DNA from: Caldilineaceae bacterium
Lineage (GTDB): Bacteria; Chloroflexota; Anaerolineae; Caldilineales; Caldilineaceae
Length of the DNA: 6,902 nucleotides
NCBI GenBank assembly: GCA_026645635.1
Contig: JAPKMV010000181.1
Coordinates: 1 to 6,902 of the forward strand
Direction of reading: 5' to 3'
How positions within the stretch are numbered: position 1 is the stretch's first letter; every line of letters starts with the position of its first letter. A program made the position numbers and the translations under genes. The notes beneath the pieces are model-generated. The model saw only the letters and a list, made by a program, of their open reading frames with translations, had not been told where the DNA came from and did no database searches. Below are positions 1-6,797 of this stretch, piece after piece.

Positions 1-1
1 G

Positions 2-1255
2 CAGAGCGCGGCCACCACCGTGATCGACGCGCGCGGACGCGTCGTGCTGCCCGGCTTCGTCAACACCCACCACCATTTCTACCAGACGCTCACCCGCGCC
101 GTCCCCGCCGCGCAGGATGTGGTGCTCTTCGACTGGCTCAAGACGCTCTACCCGATCTGGGCGGAACTGACCCCGGACGATGTCTTCGCCAGCACCCAGT
201 TGGCGCTCACCGAGCTGCTCCTGTCCGGCTGCACCACCTCCAGCGATCATCACTATCTCTGGCCCAACGGCTCCCGGCTGGACGATCAATTTGCCGCAGC
301 AGAGCCGATCGGCGTGCGCTTCCACGGCGCACGCGGCAGCATGAGCCTGGGCGAGAGCCAGGGCGGGCTGCCGCCCGACCGCGTCACCGAGGCGGAGGAA
401 GCCATTTTACGCGACTGCCGTCGCGTGGTGGAGACTTTTCACGACGCCGGCCGCTTCGCCATGCGCCGGGTCGTCATTGCGCCGTGCAGCCCCTTCAGCG
501 TCACGCCGGAGCTGATGCGGGAGAGCGCGGCGCTGGCGCGCAGCTTTGGCAGCGCGCAGAACGTCCATCTCCACACGCACCTGGCCGAAACGCCCGACGA
601 GGAGGCCTTCTGCCTGGCCCGCTTCGGCTATCGCCCCGGCGACTACGCCGAGGAACTCCAGTGGACGGGCGACGATGTCTGGCACGCGCACTGCGTCCAT
701 CTCAACCAGGCAGAGATCGCCAACTTTGCCCGCACCCACACAGGCGTCGCCCACTGCCCCAGCAGCAACATGCGGCTGGCCAGCGGCATTGCGCCGGTAC
801 GCGCCATGCGCGACGCGGGCGTGCCCGTGGGCCTGGGCGTGGACGGCAGCGCCAGCAACGACAGCAGCCATCTCCTGGCCGAGGTGCGCCAGTGTCTGCT
901 GCTCCAACGGGTGCTGGGCAACCCGCGCGCGATGACCGCGCGCGAGGCGCTGGAGATCGCCACGCTGGGCGGCGCGGCGGTGCTGGGTCGCGATGACATC
1001 GGCGCGCTGGCGCCGGGCATGGCCGCGGATGTGGTAGGCTTCGCCGTGGATACGCTCTGGCATTCCGGCGCGGCGGACCATGATCCGCTGGCCGCGCTCG
1101 TCTTCTGCCATCCTGTGGCGGTGGATTTTGCCCTGGTCAACGGGCGGCTGCTGGTGCGCGACGGCCAGCCGCTGCACATCGACCTGCCGGCGCTGGTAGC
1201 GCGCCATCAAAAAGCGGCACGCGCCCTGCTGGCGCGCGCCGCGATCATTGCGTAG
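2..1255 (+). CDS. 8-oxoguanine deaminase-type amidohydrolase (5' end outside window)
   Basis: This is a metal-dependent deaminase of the amidohydrolase superfamily. It most resembles the 8-oxoguanine deaminase branch, which converts 8-oxoguanine to urate plus ammonia in the cytoplasm; triazine and other aminohydrolases are close relatives. The open frame continues to the window edge, and a GTG at 20 falls just before the first beta strand (VVLPGFVNTHHHF). The true start is therefore upstream and roughly 40-50 N-terminal residues are missing. Visible active-site elements are the HxH metal pair (codons 68-70 and 74-76), the HTHLAET motif with metal His at 578-580 and catalytic Glu at 587-589, the His of HAHCVHL at 689-691, and the metal Asp of VDGSASND at 842-844. 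Long stretches (RAVPAAQD, GCTTSSDHHYL, RGSMSLGESQGGLPPD, CPSSNMRLASGIAP) match my memory of that family. The C-terminal return to the small beta domain (GMAADVV, VNGRLLV) is complete. Family membership is firm; the exact substrate is inferred. Confidence 0.88.
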   Translation, partial: QSAATTVIDARGRVVLPGFVNTHHHFYQTLTRAVPAAQDVVLFDWLKTLYPIWAELTPDDVFASTQLALTELLLSGCTTSSDHHYLWPNGSRLDDQFAAAEPIGVRFHGARGSMSLGESQGGLPPDRVTEAEEAILRDCRRVVETFHDAGRFAMRRVVIAPCSPFSVTPELMRESAALARSFGSAQNVHLHTHLAETPDEEAFCLARFGYRPGDYAEELQWTGDDVWHAHCVHLNQAEIANFARTHTGVAHCPSSNMRLASGIAPVRAMRDAGVPVGLGVDGSASNDSSHLLAEVRQCLLLQRVLGNPRAMTAREALEIATLGGAAVLGRDDIGALAPGMAADVVGFAVDTLWHSGAADHDPLAALVFCHPVAVDFALVNGRLLVRDGQPLHIDLPALVARHQKAARALLARAAIIA

Positions 1256-1269
1256 CAGATGGCTCGTCC

Positions 1270-1367
1270 TACACAGAGGATACACAGAGAGAAGGGAGAG
1301 AAAACAGAGGGTTTAGTTTTCTCTCCCTTCTCTCTGTTCTCTGTGAACCCTCTGTGTCCTCTGTGTA
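1270..1367. repeat. Long imperfect inverted repeat made of CACAGAG/CTCTGTG heptamers; probable bidirectional hairpin between convergent genes
   Basis: The core stem is a perfect 22-bp inverted repeat, 1284-1305 against 1316-1337, with a 10-nt loop. An outer perfect 11-bp arm pairs 1270-1280 (tacacagagga) with 1357-1367 (tcctctgtgta). The arms consist of a repeated heptamer: CACAGAG starts at 1272 and 1283, and CTCTGTG starts at 1339, 1350 and 1359, so spacing is 9-11 bp. The core is also a purine tract (1286-1304) opposite a pyrimidine tract (1317-1335). It fills the gap between the deaminase stop (1255) and the protease stop (1375), so transcripts from either side would end in the hairpin. 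There is no clear run of Ts after the stem, so it is not a textbook intrinsic terminator. It could also be a dispersed intergenic repeat. Confidence 0.85.
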
Positions 1368-1374
1368 CCCGCAG

Positions 1375-3447
1375 TTACTTCGTGACCACCGGCAGGAAGG
1401 CTGAGTCCAACATCAGCGTCGAGACCGGCGCCTCGCCAACGGCGAGATGACCGGGCACGTCGATGTCGTCGAAGGCGACATAGTCGTAGAGCGTCAGCGT
1501 GTTCTGCGCTCGCACCACCCACGGCATCAGCGCCGCGACGTCGCTGTAGACGCCCGGCAGACCCGGTTCAGCGCAGCCTTCGCCCCAACTGACGATGCCG
1601 ATCTGCACCCAGCGCCCGTCCACGGTCTGCGCGGCCATCGGGCCGCCGCTGTCGCCCTGGCAAGAGTCCTTGCCGCCCTCGGGCAGCCCCGCACAGATCA
1701 TTGTTTCGTCGATCGTGCCAGGCCAGTAACCGGCGTTGTCCTGGTAGTTCTGGTCACAGGTGGCGCGATCCACGACGGGCACAGTCACCTTGTACAGTTC
1801 ATCGGGGTAATCGGGCACGCCATATTGACGCGTGCCCCAGCCGCTGACGAGCGCCGGTGTGCCAGGCGTGTACAGGGACATCGCCCCGCTGTCCGCCAGC
1901 AGAATCGGCTGGATGGCGCCGCCAAACGGCGCCGGCTCCGCCAGGCGGATGAGCGCGATGTCGCTGTTAAAGGAGAAGAAGTTGAAATCCTGGTTGATGA
2001 TCACCTCACTGGCGGCGATGGTTGTGCCTTCGTCCCCGTCGATCAGGTGGCGACCCAGCGCGGCGCCGACAACGTCGGCCGGCAGCGCGCCGCCCATGAA
2101 CTCAGTGACACAATGCGCGGCGGTCAGCACCCATTCCGGCGCAATCAACGAGCCGCCACAGCCCCACCAACTGTCAAACTCCATGTCCCACAGCGCCACC
2201 TGCCAGGGGATCTCGCCCGGCTGCGCCGGCTCGCCGCCGACGATGCGCGGCGCGACGGTGTCACCGGGCGTGGGGGCGGGCGGCGGCAATTCGGCTGGCA
2301 CACCGCGTGGCCCGCTGCGTGTCGCCTCAAAGGCGACCGTGTAGACACCCTGCGCGGCGACTTCCGGCGCCTCAAAGATCACCAACTCACCGAAAAGTTC
2401 ACCGCCGCTGACATGGACCGAACCGGGCGGGAGCACAGCCGCGATCAGCACATCGCGAGCCGAGTCAGTCCCCGAATTGGCTACAGTCAACGTATAGCGG
2501 ACGACGCCGTTGGCGGGTGCACGTTCCGGAGCCGCCGCCGTGATCGACAAGTTGACGGTCGAAACAATGATATCGGTCGATACGGTTTCCGGGATGGGGC
2601 CGCCGCCAGGCTGCACGGTGAACGCAACCGGATTCGTGATCAACGTGTTTATCGGCGCGTTGTCTTCCACCAGTGCCGTGTAGCGGATCGCCACATACTG
2701 GCCGCTGGTGCGCGCCACCCAGGTCAACTGATTGCCCACCACCGCCAGGGGCGCGGGCACACCGGAGCCGGTGACGTAGCGCAGCCCCTGGGGCAGCATG
2801 TTGTTGAGGATGAACTCGAATTGCGTGAAGTTGGGCAGGATCGGCTGAATGCCGATCGTGAATTCGACGGTGTCGCCCGGATGCAGCCACGCCCCCGCGC
2901 TTGCCGGCGCCGACGATGTGATCTGCACGATCGGCCCGACGACATCGAGTGTGACTGCAAAGGTGTCCTCTGGATTTACACCGGTGTAGTTGTGCAGCAG
3001 CACCCAGGAGGCGCCCGCCTCCGCGTCCTCGATCGTGCATGAGTCCAGCGCCGCAAAACTGGCGCCGACGCACTCGATCTCGTCCGGGTCTGGCAGGCCG
3101 TCGCCGTTCCGATCACGGCCCACGTAGATGTCCATATCCTGCGACGTGGTGTCGATGATGCTGGCGGTGAACAGCACAGCATTTCCCGGCATCGCAAACG
3201 TGCGCCAGGCCACGGTGGGATTGGTCAAGTCGAATGGTTCACCCGGCGTCGGTGCGGAGCCAATCTCGCCCACAAAGTACTCCTGCCACAGGAGCACGTG
3301 TCCGCTGTCGGCCAGGGCCGCGGCGCGGGCTGCAGCGGGATCGGTGCGATTCGGTCGATAGGTCGGCGCCGCCAGGGCGCTTTGAAACGACCCCAGCAAC
3401 AGCGAAAGGGCGATGATCGCGCTGACTAGCCGCAAACTCTTCTGCAT
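1375..3447 (-). CDS. Secreted trypsin-like serine protease (S1A) with PPC-like and DUF11-like N-terminal domains, paralogue 1
   Basis: This is a predicted extracellular zymogen protease of 690 residues. ATG at 3447 is chosen because GGAGGA lies 4 nt upstream and a signal peptide follows directly (MQKSLRL, hydrophobic core, cleavage near ALA-A at about 26-27); the frame stays open to a TTG at 3546. Residues 50-170 resemble a pre-peptidase C-terminal (PPC) domain, with a calcium-type loop DRNGDGLPD (112-120) and a Cys126/Cys137 pair. Residues 172-298 and 299-378 look like Ig-like/DUF11 repeats ([15 protein letters not shown]). A proline-rich linker leads to the activation site Arg401-Ile402 (IVGG). 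The trypsin domain (402-645) has the triad His445, Asp496 and Ser600, and Asp599 for the Ile402 salt bridge. Specificity residues Asp594, Gly622 and Gly632 correspond to trypsin 189, 216 and 226, indicating cleavage after Arg/Lys. Disulfides are likely at 430-446, 564-585 and 596-625. A 45-residue tail ends AFLPVVTK. The physiological substrate is unknown. Confidence 0.93.
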   Translation of the reverse strand: MQKSLRLVSAIIALSLLLGSFQSALAAPTYRPNRTDPAAARAAALADSGHVLLWQEYFVGEIGSAPTPGEPFDLTNPTVAWRTFAMPGNAVLFTASIIDTTSQDMDIYVGRDRNGDGLPDPDEIECVGASFAALDSCTIEDAEAGASWVLLHNYTGVNPEDTFAVTLDVVGPIVQITSSAPASAGAWLHPGDTVEFTIGIQPILPNFTQFEFILNNMLPQGLRYVTGSGVPAPLAVVGNQLTWVARTSGQYVAIRYTALVEDNAPINTLITNPVAFTVQPGGGPIPETVSTDIIVSTVNLSITAAAPERAPANGVVRYTLTVANSGTDSARDVLIAAVLPPGSVHVSGGELFGELVIFEAPEVAAQGVYTVAFEATRSGPRGVPAELPPPAPTPGDTVAPRIVGGEPAQPGEIPWQVALWDMEFDSWWGCGGSLIAPEWVLTAAHCVTEFMGGALPADVVGAALGRHLIDGDEGTTIAASEVIINQDFNFFSFNSDIALIRLAEPAPFGGAIQPILLADSGAMSLYTPGTPALVSGWGTRQYGVPDYPDELYKVTVPVVDRATCDQNYQDNAGYWPGTIDETMICAGLPEGGKDSCQGDSGGPMAAQTVDGRWVQIGIVSWGEGCAEPGLPGVYSDVAALMPWVVRAQNTLTLYDYVAFDDIDVPGHLAVGEAPVSTLMLDSAFLPVVTK

Positions 3448-3451
3448 AGTT

Positions 3452-3457
3452 TCCTCC
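3452..3457 (-). promoter_or_regulatory. Shine-Dalgarno GGAGGA deciding the start of protease 1
   Basis: Read on the minus strand, GGAGGA is followed by AACT and then ATG at 3447. This placement selects that ATG over an in-frame ATG at 3459, whose codon lies immediately before the GGAGGA, and over the more upstream TTG. The chosen start also puts a clean signal peptide at the N-terminus. Confidence 0.75.
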
Positions 3458-3534
3458 ATGAATCTCAAAGCTGGTGGCGTAAGAACCCATGCCGCAACAT
3501 CCCAGGCAGCCCAGGTTCGCAAGCATCGACCACT

Positions 3535-3540
3535 AATGTA
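3535..3540 (-). promoter_or_regulatory. Possible -10 box (TACATT) for protease 1
   Basis: On the minus strand the sequence GTGGTACATTAGTGG lies about 90 nt upstream of the protease 1 start. The paralogue has GTGGTACACTGTGG at nearly the same distance from its start. TACATT is an acceptable -10 hexamer, but no convincing -35 sits 16-18 bp upstream. The call rests only on this resemblance. Confidence 0.2.
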
Positions 3541-3594
3541 CCACAACTGACGGTGGATGCGCAGACGGAGGGGCGCGGCGCATCACAGCGCGCG

Positions 3595-3630
3595 CTGTGT
3601 CCGGCGCACGCTGTAATGCGCCGGACACAG
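3595..3630 (-). terminator. Perfect 14-bp stem-loop after protease 2
   Basis: ctgtgtccggcgca (3595-3608) pairs perfectly with tgcgccggacacag (3617-3630) around an 8-nt loop. On the minus strand it begins 17 nt after the TAA of the upstream protease gene (3648-3650), where a transcript-end structure would be expected. No U-run follows the stem, so it may act as a 3'-end stabiliser or a factor-dependent stop rather than a classic intrinsic terminator. It also isolates the downstream protease gene, supporting independent transcription. Confidence 0.55.
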
Positions 3631-3647
3631 TCGATCAGCGCTCAGTC

Positions 3648-5744
3648 TTATCGACTGGGCGCGCTGCCGCTGGTGATCAGCGGCGCCCATACGGTGGAAG
3701 GCGTCTCGACGAAGACGGTTGCTGCTGCGGCGGCGCCGGTGGCCGAGCGACCGGGCGCGTTGCTGCCATCGGTGACGCTGTAATTTTCCAGGCGAACTGT
3801 GTGCATTTCCCCCGTGATCCAGTCGACAAACTTGGGAATGCGGCTGTAGATGCCCGGGGCGTCGGGATAGGCGCAGCGATAGCCCCAACTGGTGATGCCA
3901 ACCTGGCGCCACAGATTGCCGCCGTCGCGCACCACCAGCGGCCCACCGCTGTCACCCTGGCACGCGTCTTTGCCGCCTTCCGGCAAGCCGGCGCAGATCA
4001 TGCTGTCATCGATCACGTTGTTGCCATAGATTCTGGCGTAGGCTTCCGAACAGGCGTTGTCGTCGTAGATCGGCACCTCGACCTGATACAACCCTGACGG
4101 AAAGTCCCAAGACCAGTAATCGCGCGTGCCCCAACCGGTGGTGATGGCCGGCGCACCGGGCGCATAGGCCGGCGCATCGGCGACGGTGGCCAGCGGCACG
4201 AAGGCCACGGCGCCGCTCAAGGGCGCCGCCGCCGTGAGGCGCAGCAGCGCCACATCGTATCCGGCGGTGAAGTCGTCGTAGAGCGGGTGCACCAAGACCG
4301 CGCTGGCGCCAATCACGTAGCCCTCGTTGGAATCCACATGGTGCCGGCCGATGGCCGCGCCGATGCTGCTGGCAGGCACGACGAAGCTGCCGGAAGTCAC
4401 ACAGTGAGCGGCAGTCAAGACCCAGTAGGGGCCAATCAATGAACCACCGCAGCCCCACCATTCGTTGACACCCATGTCCCACAGCGCCACCTGCCAGGGC
4501 CATGCGCCCGGCTCCGCTTCTTCACCGCCGACGATGCGCGCCGTCGGCGCCTGAACCGTTTGCGTGGTGGCGGGCGTCACCCACAGGCGCAGGCTGAGTG
4601 GCAAATCCACACTGGCGCCGGCCTCCAGCAGTTGGATCGGCCAGTGCACCTGCCCGCCTTCCAGCACGCCGCCGGCGACATGTTCGGCGCCAGGCGGCAA
4701 GACAACTGTCGCCGTCAGGTTTCCTGCCGGCGCTACGCCCAGGTTGGTCACCGTCACGGTAAACGGTGCGGCTGACCCCAACGGCGCGGTCGGTGCGCTC
4801 GTAGCGGTGATTTGCAGCACCACGCCCATCACGTACAGGTCGCTGGTCAAGCGGCCGTGGCGTTCATCACCGGCGGTGTAGGTCAGTTCGGTGGTCAGGT
4901 TGGTATCCAGCGCCACCTCAGGCTCTACGACAGCCTCGAACAGGATCTGCGCTCCTTCACCGCTCGTCGCAATCGACCATTCCTCGGATGTTGTTTGCGA
5001 CGCTCGCGCCGTGTCCGGCGGAACCGGCGCAACGCGCTCAAGACCGTCAGGCAGGATGCTGGTGATCGTGTAGCTCAAGGGGGTGGTGCGTGGCATGGGC
5101 GGCTGCACCTTCACCGTGAACGAAACGACATCCCCGATGCGAATGTACTTGCCGTCATCGAGCGCTGCGCTGGAGGAATATGTGACTTCGGAGCCAAAGC
5201 CGTTGATGTCAATCCGAAAGTCGTCGAGCACGGCGTCCGAACCACGGTAGCTGTAGGCTACGATCCAGAATGGGCCGGCAGTCGGGCGGCGCAGTGCGCA
5301 CCAGTCCAACTGTCCCACCATCGCCGAGTAACAGATCGTTTCCCCCCACTCTGGCAGCCCGTCGCCGTTGGAGTCGAAACCGACAAAAAGATCGAGGTCA
5401 AGCGCCGTGGTCTCCATCACCTCGGCAAGCAGGATCGACACATTGGCCGGCATGGTGAAGGTGTAGACAGCCGCGCGCGGGTTGTCAGGGGTGAAGGGGT
5501 CGGCCGGCCCGCTGCGGCTCACCGCACCAGTGAAGAGATCGCTGTAGAGCGCGATCTGCGGGCTGGCGCTGCGCTCCAGTTCCTGCGCAAGCTGGGCGCG
5601 CTCGATTTGCCGCATGCGGTCGGCCAGCGGCGATGTCTTGGGTATATGAGGATAGGGTGCATCTTGACCATGCGCAAAATCGAAGGTGACAAGCAGCAGC
5701 GCCGCTGTCAGGGCAACAAACAGCCAACGGAACCTTGGGGACAT
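3648..5744 (-). CDS. Secreted trypsin-like serine protease (S1A) with PPC-like and DUF11-like N-terminal domains, paralogue 2
   Basis: This is a predicted extracellular zymogen protease of 698 residues. ATG at 5744 is chosen for the AAAGGAG six nt upstream and the signal peptide that follows (MSPRFRW, hydrophobic core, end near AHG at 24-26); the frame extends to 5861 without a better start. A charged, probably helical stretch (about 40-60) precedes a PPC-like domain (about 68-182) with loop DSNGDGLPE (124-132) and Cys138/Cys149. DUF11-like segments follow at about 187-305 and 308-390. The activation junction is Arg403-Ile404 (IVGGEEAEPG). The trypsin domain (404-643) carries His447, Asp497 and Ser599, with Asp593 at the specificity position, Gly621 and Gly631, and likely disulfides 432-448, 565-584 and 595-624. 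The trypsin domain is roughly half identical by eye to the downstream paralogue, with the same eight-cysteine pattern. One difference is Arg623 where trypsin has Gly219. The tail ends VWAPLITSGSAPSR. The substrate is unknown. Confidence 0.93.
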   Translation of the reverse strand: MSPRFRWLFVALTAALLLVTFDFAHGQDAPYPHIPKTSPLADRMRQIERAQLAQELERSASPQIALYSDLFTGAVSRSGPADPFTPDNPRAAVYTFTMPANVSILLAEVMETTALDLDLFVGFDSNGDGLPEWGETICYSAMVGQLDWCALRRPTAGPFWIVAYSYRGSDAVLDDFRIDINGFGSEVTYSSSAALDDGKYIRIGDVVSFTVKVQPPMPRTTPLSYTITSILPDGLERVAPVPPDTARASQTTSEEWSIATSGEGAQILFEAVVEPEVALDTNLTTELTYTAGDERHGRLTSDLYVMGVVLQITATSAPTAPLGSAAPFTVTVTNLGVAPAGNLTATVVLPPGAEHVAGGVLEGGQVHWPIQLLEAGASVDLPLSLRLWVTPATTQTVQAPTARIVGGEEAEPGAWPWQVALWDMGVNEWWGCGGSLIGPYWVLTAAHCVTSGSFVVPASSIGAAIGRHHVDSNEGYVIGASAVLVHPLYDDFTAGYDVALLRLTAAAPLSGAVAFVPLATVADAPAYAPGAPAITTGWGTRDYWSWDFPSGLYQVEVPIYDDNACSEAYARIYGNNVIDDSMICAGLPEGGKDACQGDSGGPLVVRDGGNLWRQVGITSWGYRCAYPDAPGIYSRIPKFVDWITGEMHTVRLENYSVTDGSNAPGRSATGAAAAATVFVETPSTVWAPLITSGSAPSR

Positions 5745-5750
5745 ACTGTG

Positions 5751-5757
5751 CTCCTTT
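5751..5757 (-). promoter_or_regulatory. Shine-Dalgarno AAAGGAG deciding the start of protease 2
   Basis: On the minus strand AAAGGAG is followed by CACAGT and then ATG at 5744. It supports that ATG, which opens a signal peptide, over the upstream in-frame start codons between 5745 and 5861, which would add residues without signal-peptide character. Confidence 0.75.
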
Positions 5758-5786
5758 GCATAGGGGTCGCTGATGCGGCCCGGTGT

Positions 5787-5809
5787 TATTTGCCGGCTGC
5801 CGTCGGCAA
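5787..5809 (-). other. Small stem-loop in the predicted 5' leader of protease 2
   Basis: TTGCCG (5790-5795) and CGGCAA (5804-5809) form a perfect 6-bp stem with an 8-nt loop. It can be lengthened by A/T pairs if one base is bulged. If the promoter is near 5830, the structure lies in the untranslated leader about 45 nt before the start codon. It could affect mRNA stability or translation; no known riboswitch is recognised. Confidence 0.35.
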
Positions 5810-5826
5810 TAAATGAGGACATCCAC

Positions 5827-5854
5827 AGTGTACCACTTTCCAGAGGCTGCACAA
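5827..5854 (-). promoter_or_regulatory. Candidate promoter for protease 2 (TTGTGC - 16 bp - TACACT)
   Basis: On the minus strand TTGTGC (5849-5854) and TACACT (5827-5832) are separated by 16 bp, about 83 nt upstream of the ATG. The -35 matches the sigma-70 consensus at only three positions. The GTGGTACAYT context recurs upstream of the paralogous gene, which adds a little support. Confidence 0.3.
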
Positions 5855-5886
5855 CCCGCACGATTGACTATTTTTTGCTCATCCTC

Positions 5887-6774
5887 TTACTGCGTGCGTA
5901 GCTCGCTGAACCCCTTCCCCAGCGCCTGCTGCGTCATGCCGATGGTGACGAACGCGTCCGGGTCCAGATGGGCGACGATGCGTTTCAGTTCGGTCACCTG
6001 CGGCCGGTAGATCGTGCACATGATCACGGTGCGCGGCGCGCCGGTGAAGCCGCCCACCGCCTCCCAATGGCTCACCCCGCGCCCCAGTTCCTGGATCAGC
6101 GCGGCGATGATCGGCTCCGGGTTGCTGGTGATGATCGTCGCGGTGCGCGTGCGGCTCGGCCCCTCCAGCACGTAGTCGGTGGCGATGCCGCTGAGCAGCA
6201 GCGTCAGCATGGCGTAGAGCGCGATCTCCCAGCCGAAGATGATGCCTGCAGCCACCACGATCGTGCCGTCGACGAAGAGATAGATCTGGCTCAGCGCCAG
6301 CCCGGTCTTGACCTGGATCACGCGGCCGATGATCGCCGTGCCGCCCAGCGTTGCGCCGCCCCAGTAGACCAGCCCGCCACCGATGCCGCCCACCAAACCG
6401 GCGTAGATCGCACTCAGCAGGATGTTGTCGGTGATCGGCCACTGCGCCAGGGTGGTGGGCAGCACCTGGTTGAGCCAGCCGGTGGCAAAGGAAAAGATGA
6501 GCACGGCCAGCGCGGTGGTGAAGAGAAAGCGCCATCGCCCCAGGTAGATGAAGCCCACCACAAAGAGCGGGACGTTCATCACCAGGTACATCAGCGAGAT
6601 CGGCCAGCCGGTGAAGTGGTTGATCAGAATGGCGACGCCGCTCAGCCCGCCGGCCGCGATATTGTAGGGCACCTGGAATAGGCTGAAGCCCAACGACGCG
6701 ATCCCTGCGCCGATGAGCACCAGCAGCAGCCGGCGCAACTCGTCCAGCACGCGCCACAGACGTTGTCGATTCAT
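5887..6774 (-). CDS. YitT family integral membrane protein (DUF161 + DUF2179)
   Basis: This 295-residue protein matches the usual length and order of the YitT family: a membrane half with about six hydrophobic segments (approximately 16-34, 62-78, 83-100, 118-138, 163-181, 184-200), then a cytoplasmic ferredoxin-like DUF2179 domain (about 208-290; TATIITSNPEPI and VIMCTIYRPQVTELKRIVAHLDPDAFVTI). Two family glycine motifs are visible, NIAAGGLSGVAIL (38-50) and GGATLGGTAIIG (139-150). The second usually reads GGTD and here has Ala147. ATG at 6774 is preferred over a GTG at 6801 because GAGAGGGG lies about 7 nt upstream of it and the GTG has none. The family is thought to be membrane transport-related but has no settled substrate. 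It is first of three minus-strand genes, but a 142-bp gap to the next argues against tight co-transcription. Confidence 0.92.
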   Translation of the reverse strand: MNRQRLWRVLDELRRLLLVLIGAGIASLGFSLFQVPYNIAAGGLSGVAILINHFTGWPISLMYLVMNVPLFVVGFIYLGRWRFLFTTALAVLIFSFATGWLNQVLPTTLAQWPITDNILLSAIYAGLVGGIGGGLVYWGGATLGGTAIIGRVIQVKTGLALSQIYLFVDGTIVVAAGIIFGWEIALYAMLTLLLSGIATDYVLEGPSRTRTATIITSNPEPIIAALIQELGRGVSHWEAVGGFTGAPRTVIMCTIYRPQVTELKRIVAHLDPDAFVTIGMTQQALGKGFSELRTQ

Positions 6775-6797
6775 GGATCTACCCCTCTCCACCAAAC

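Noticed and set aside
407..1285. Minus-strand open frame (292 codons) opposite the deaminase
   Set aside because: It overlaps a gene with every metal ligand in place, and its own product is Arg/Ala/His-rich without motifs.
1270..1367. CRISPR array or insertion sequence end
   Set aside because: The repeats are 7-mers at 9-11 bp without spacers, there is no transposase or cas gene, and no target-site duplication is evident.
1259..1450. Small + strand open frame spanning the inverted repeat
   Set aside because: It starts inside the hairpin region, runs into the antisense of protease 1 and has no ribosome binding site; the open reading comes from the repeated heptamers.
1447..3042. Long + strand open frame (531 codons) opposite protease 1
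   Set aside because: It lies antisense to a gene with clear catalytic motifs, signal peptide and ribosome binding site. Its translation is rich in Arg, His and Ala with no recognisable domain, as expected of a shadow frame in GC-rich DNA.
4812..5816. + strand open frame (334 codons) opposite the N-terminal half of protease 2
   Set aside because: It is antisense to a well-supported coding region, has low-complexity composition and no family resemblance.
5863..5876. TTGACT followed by a T-run as a + strand promoter or terminator
   Set aside because: No + strand gene follows, no stem precedes the T-run on the + strand, and on the minus strand it reads as an A-run, so it terminates nothing visible.
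5968..6681. + strand open frame opposite the YitT gene
   Set aside because: The minus-strand frame has membrane segments and DUF2179 features; the + frame product is a charged, motif-free shadow.
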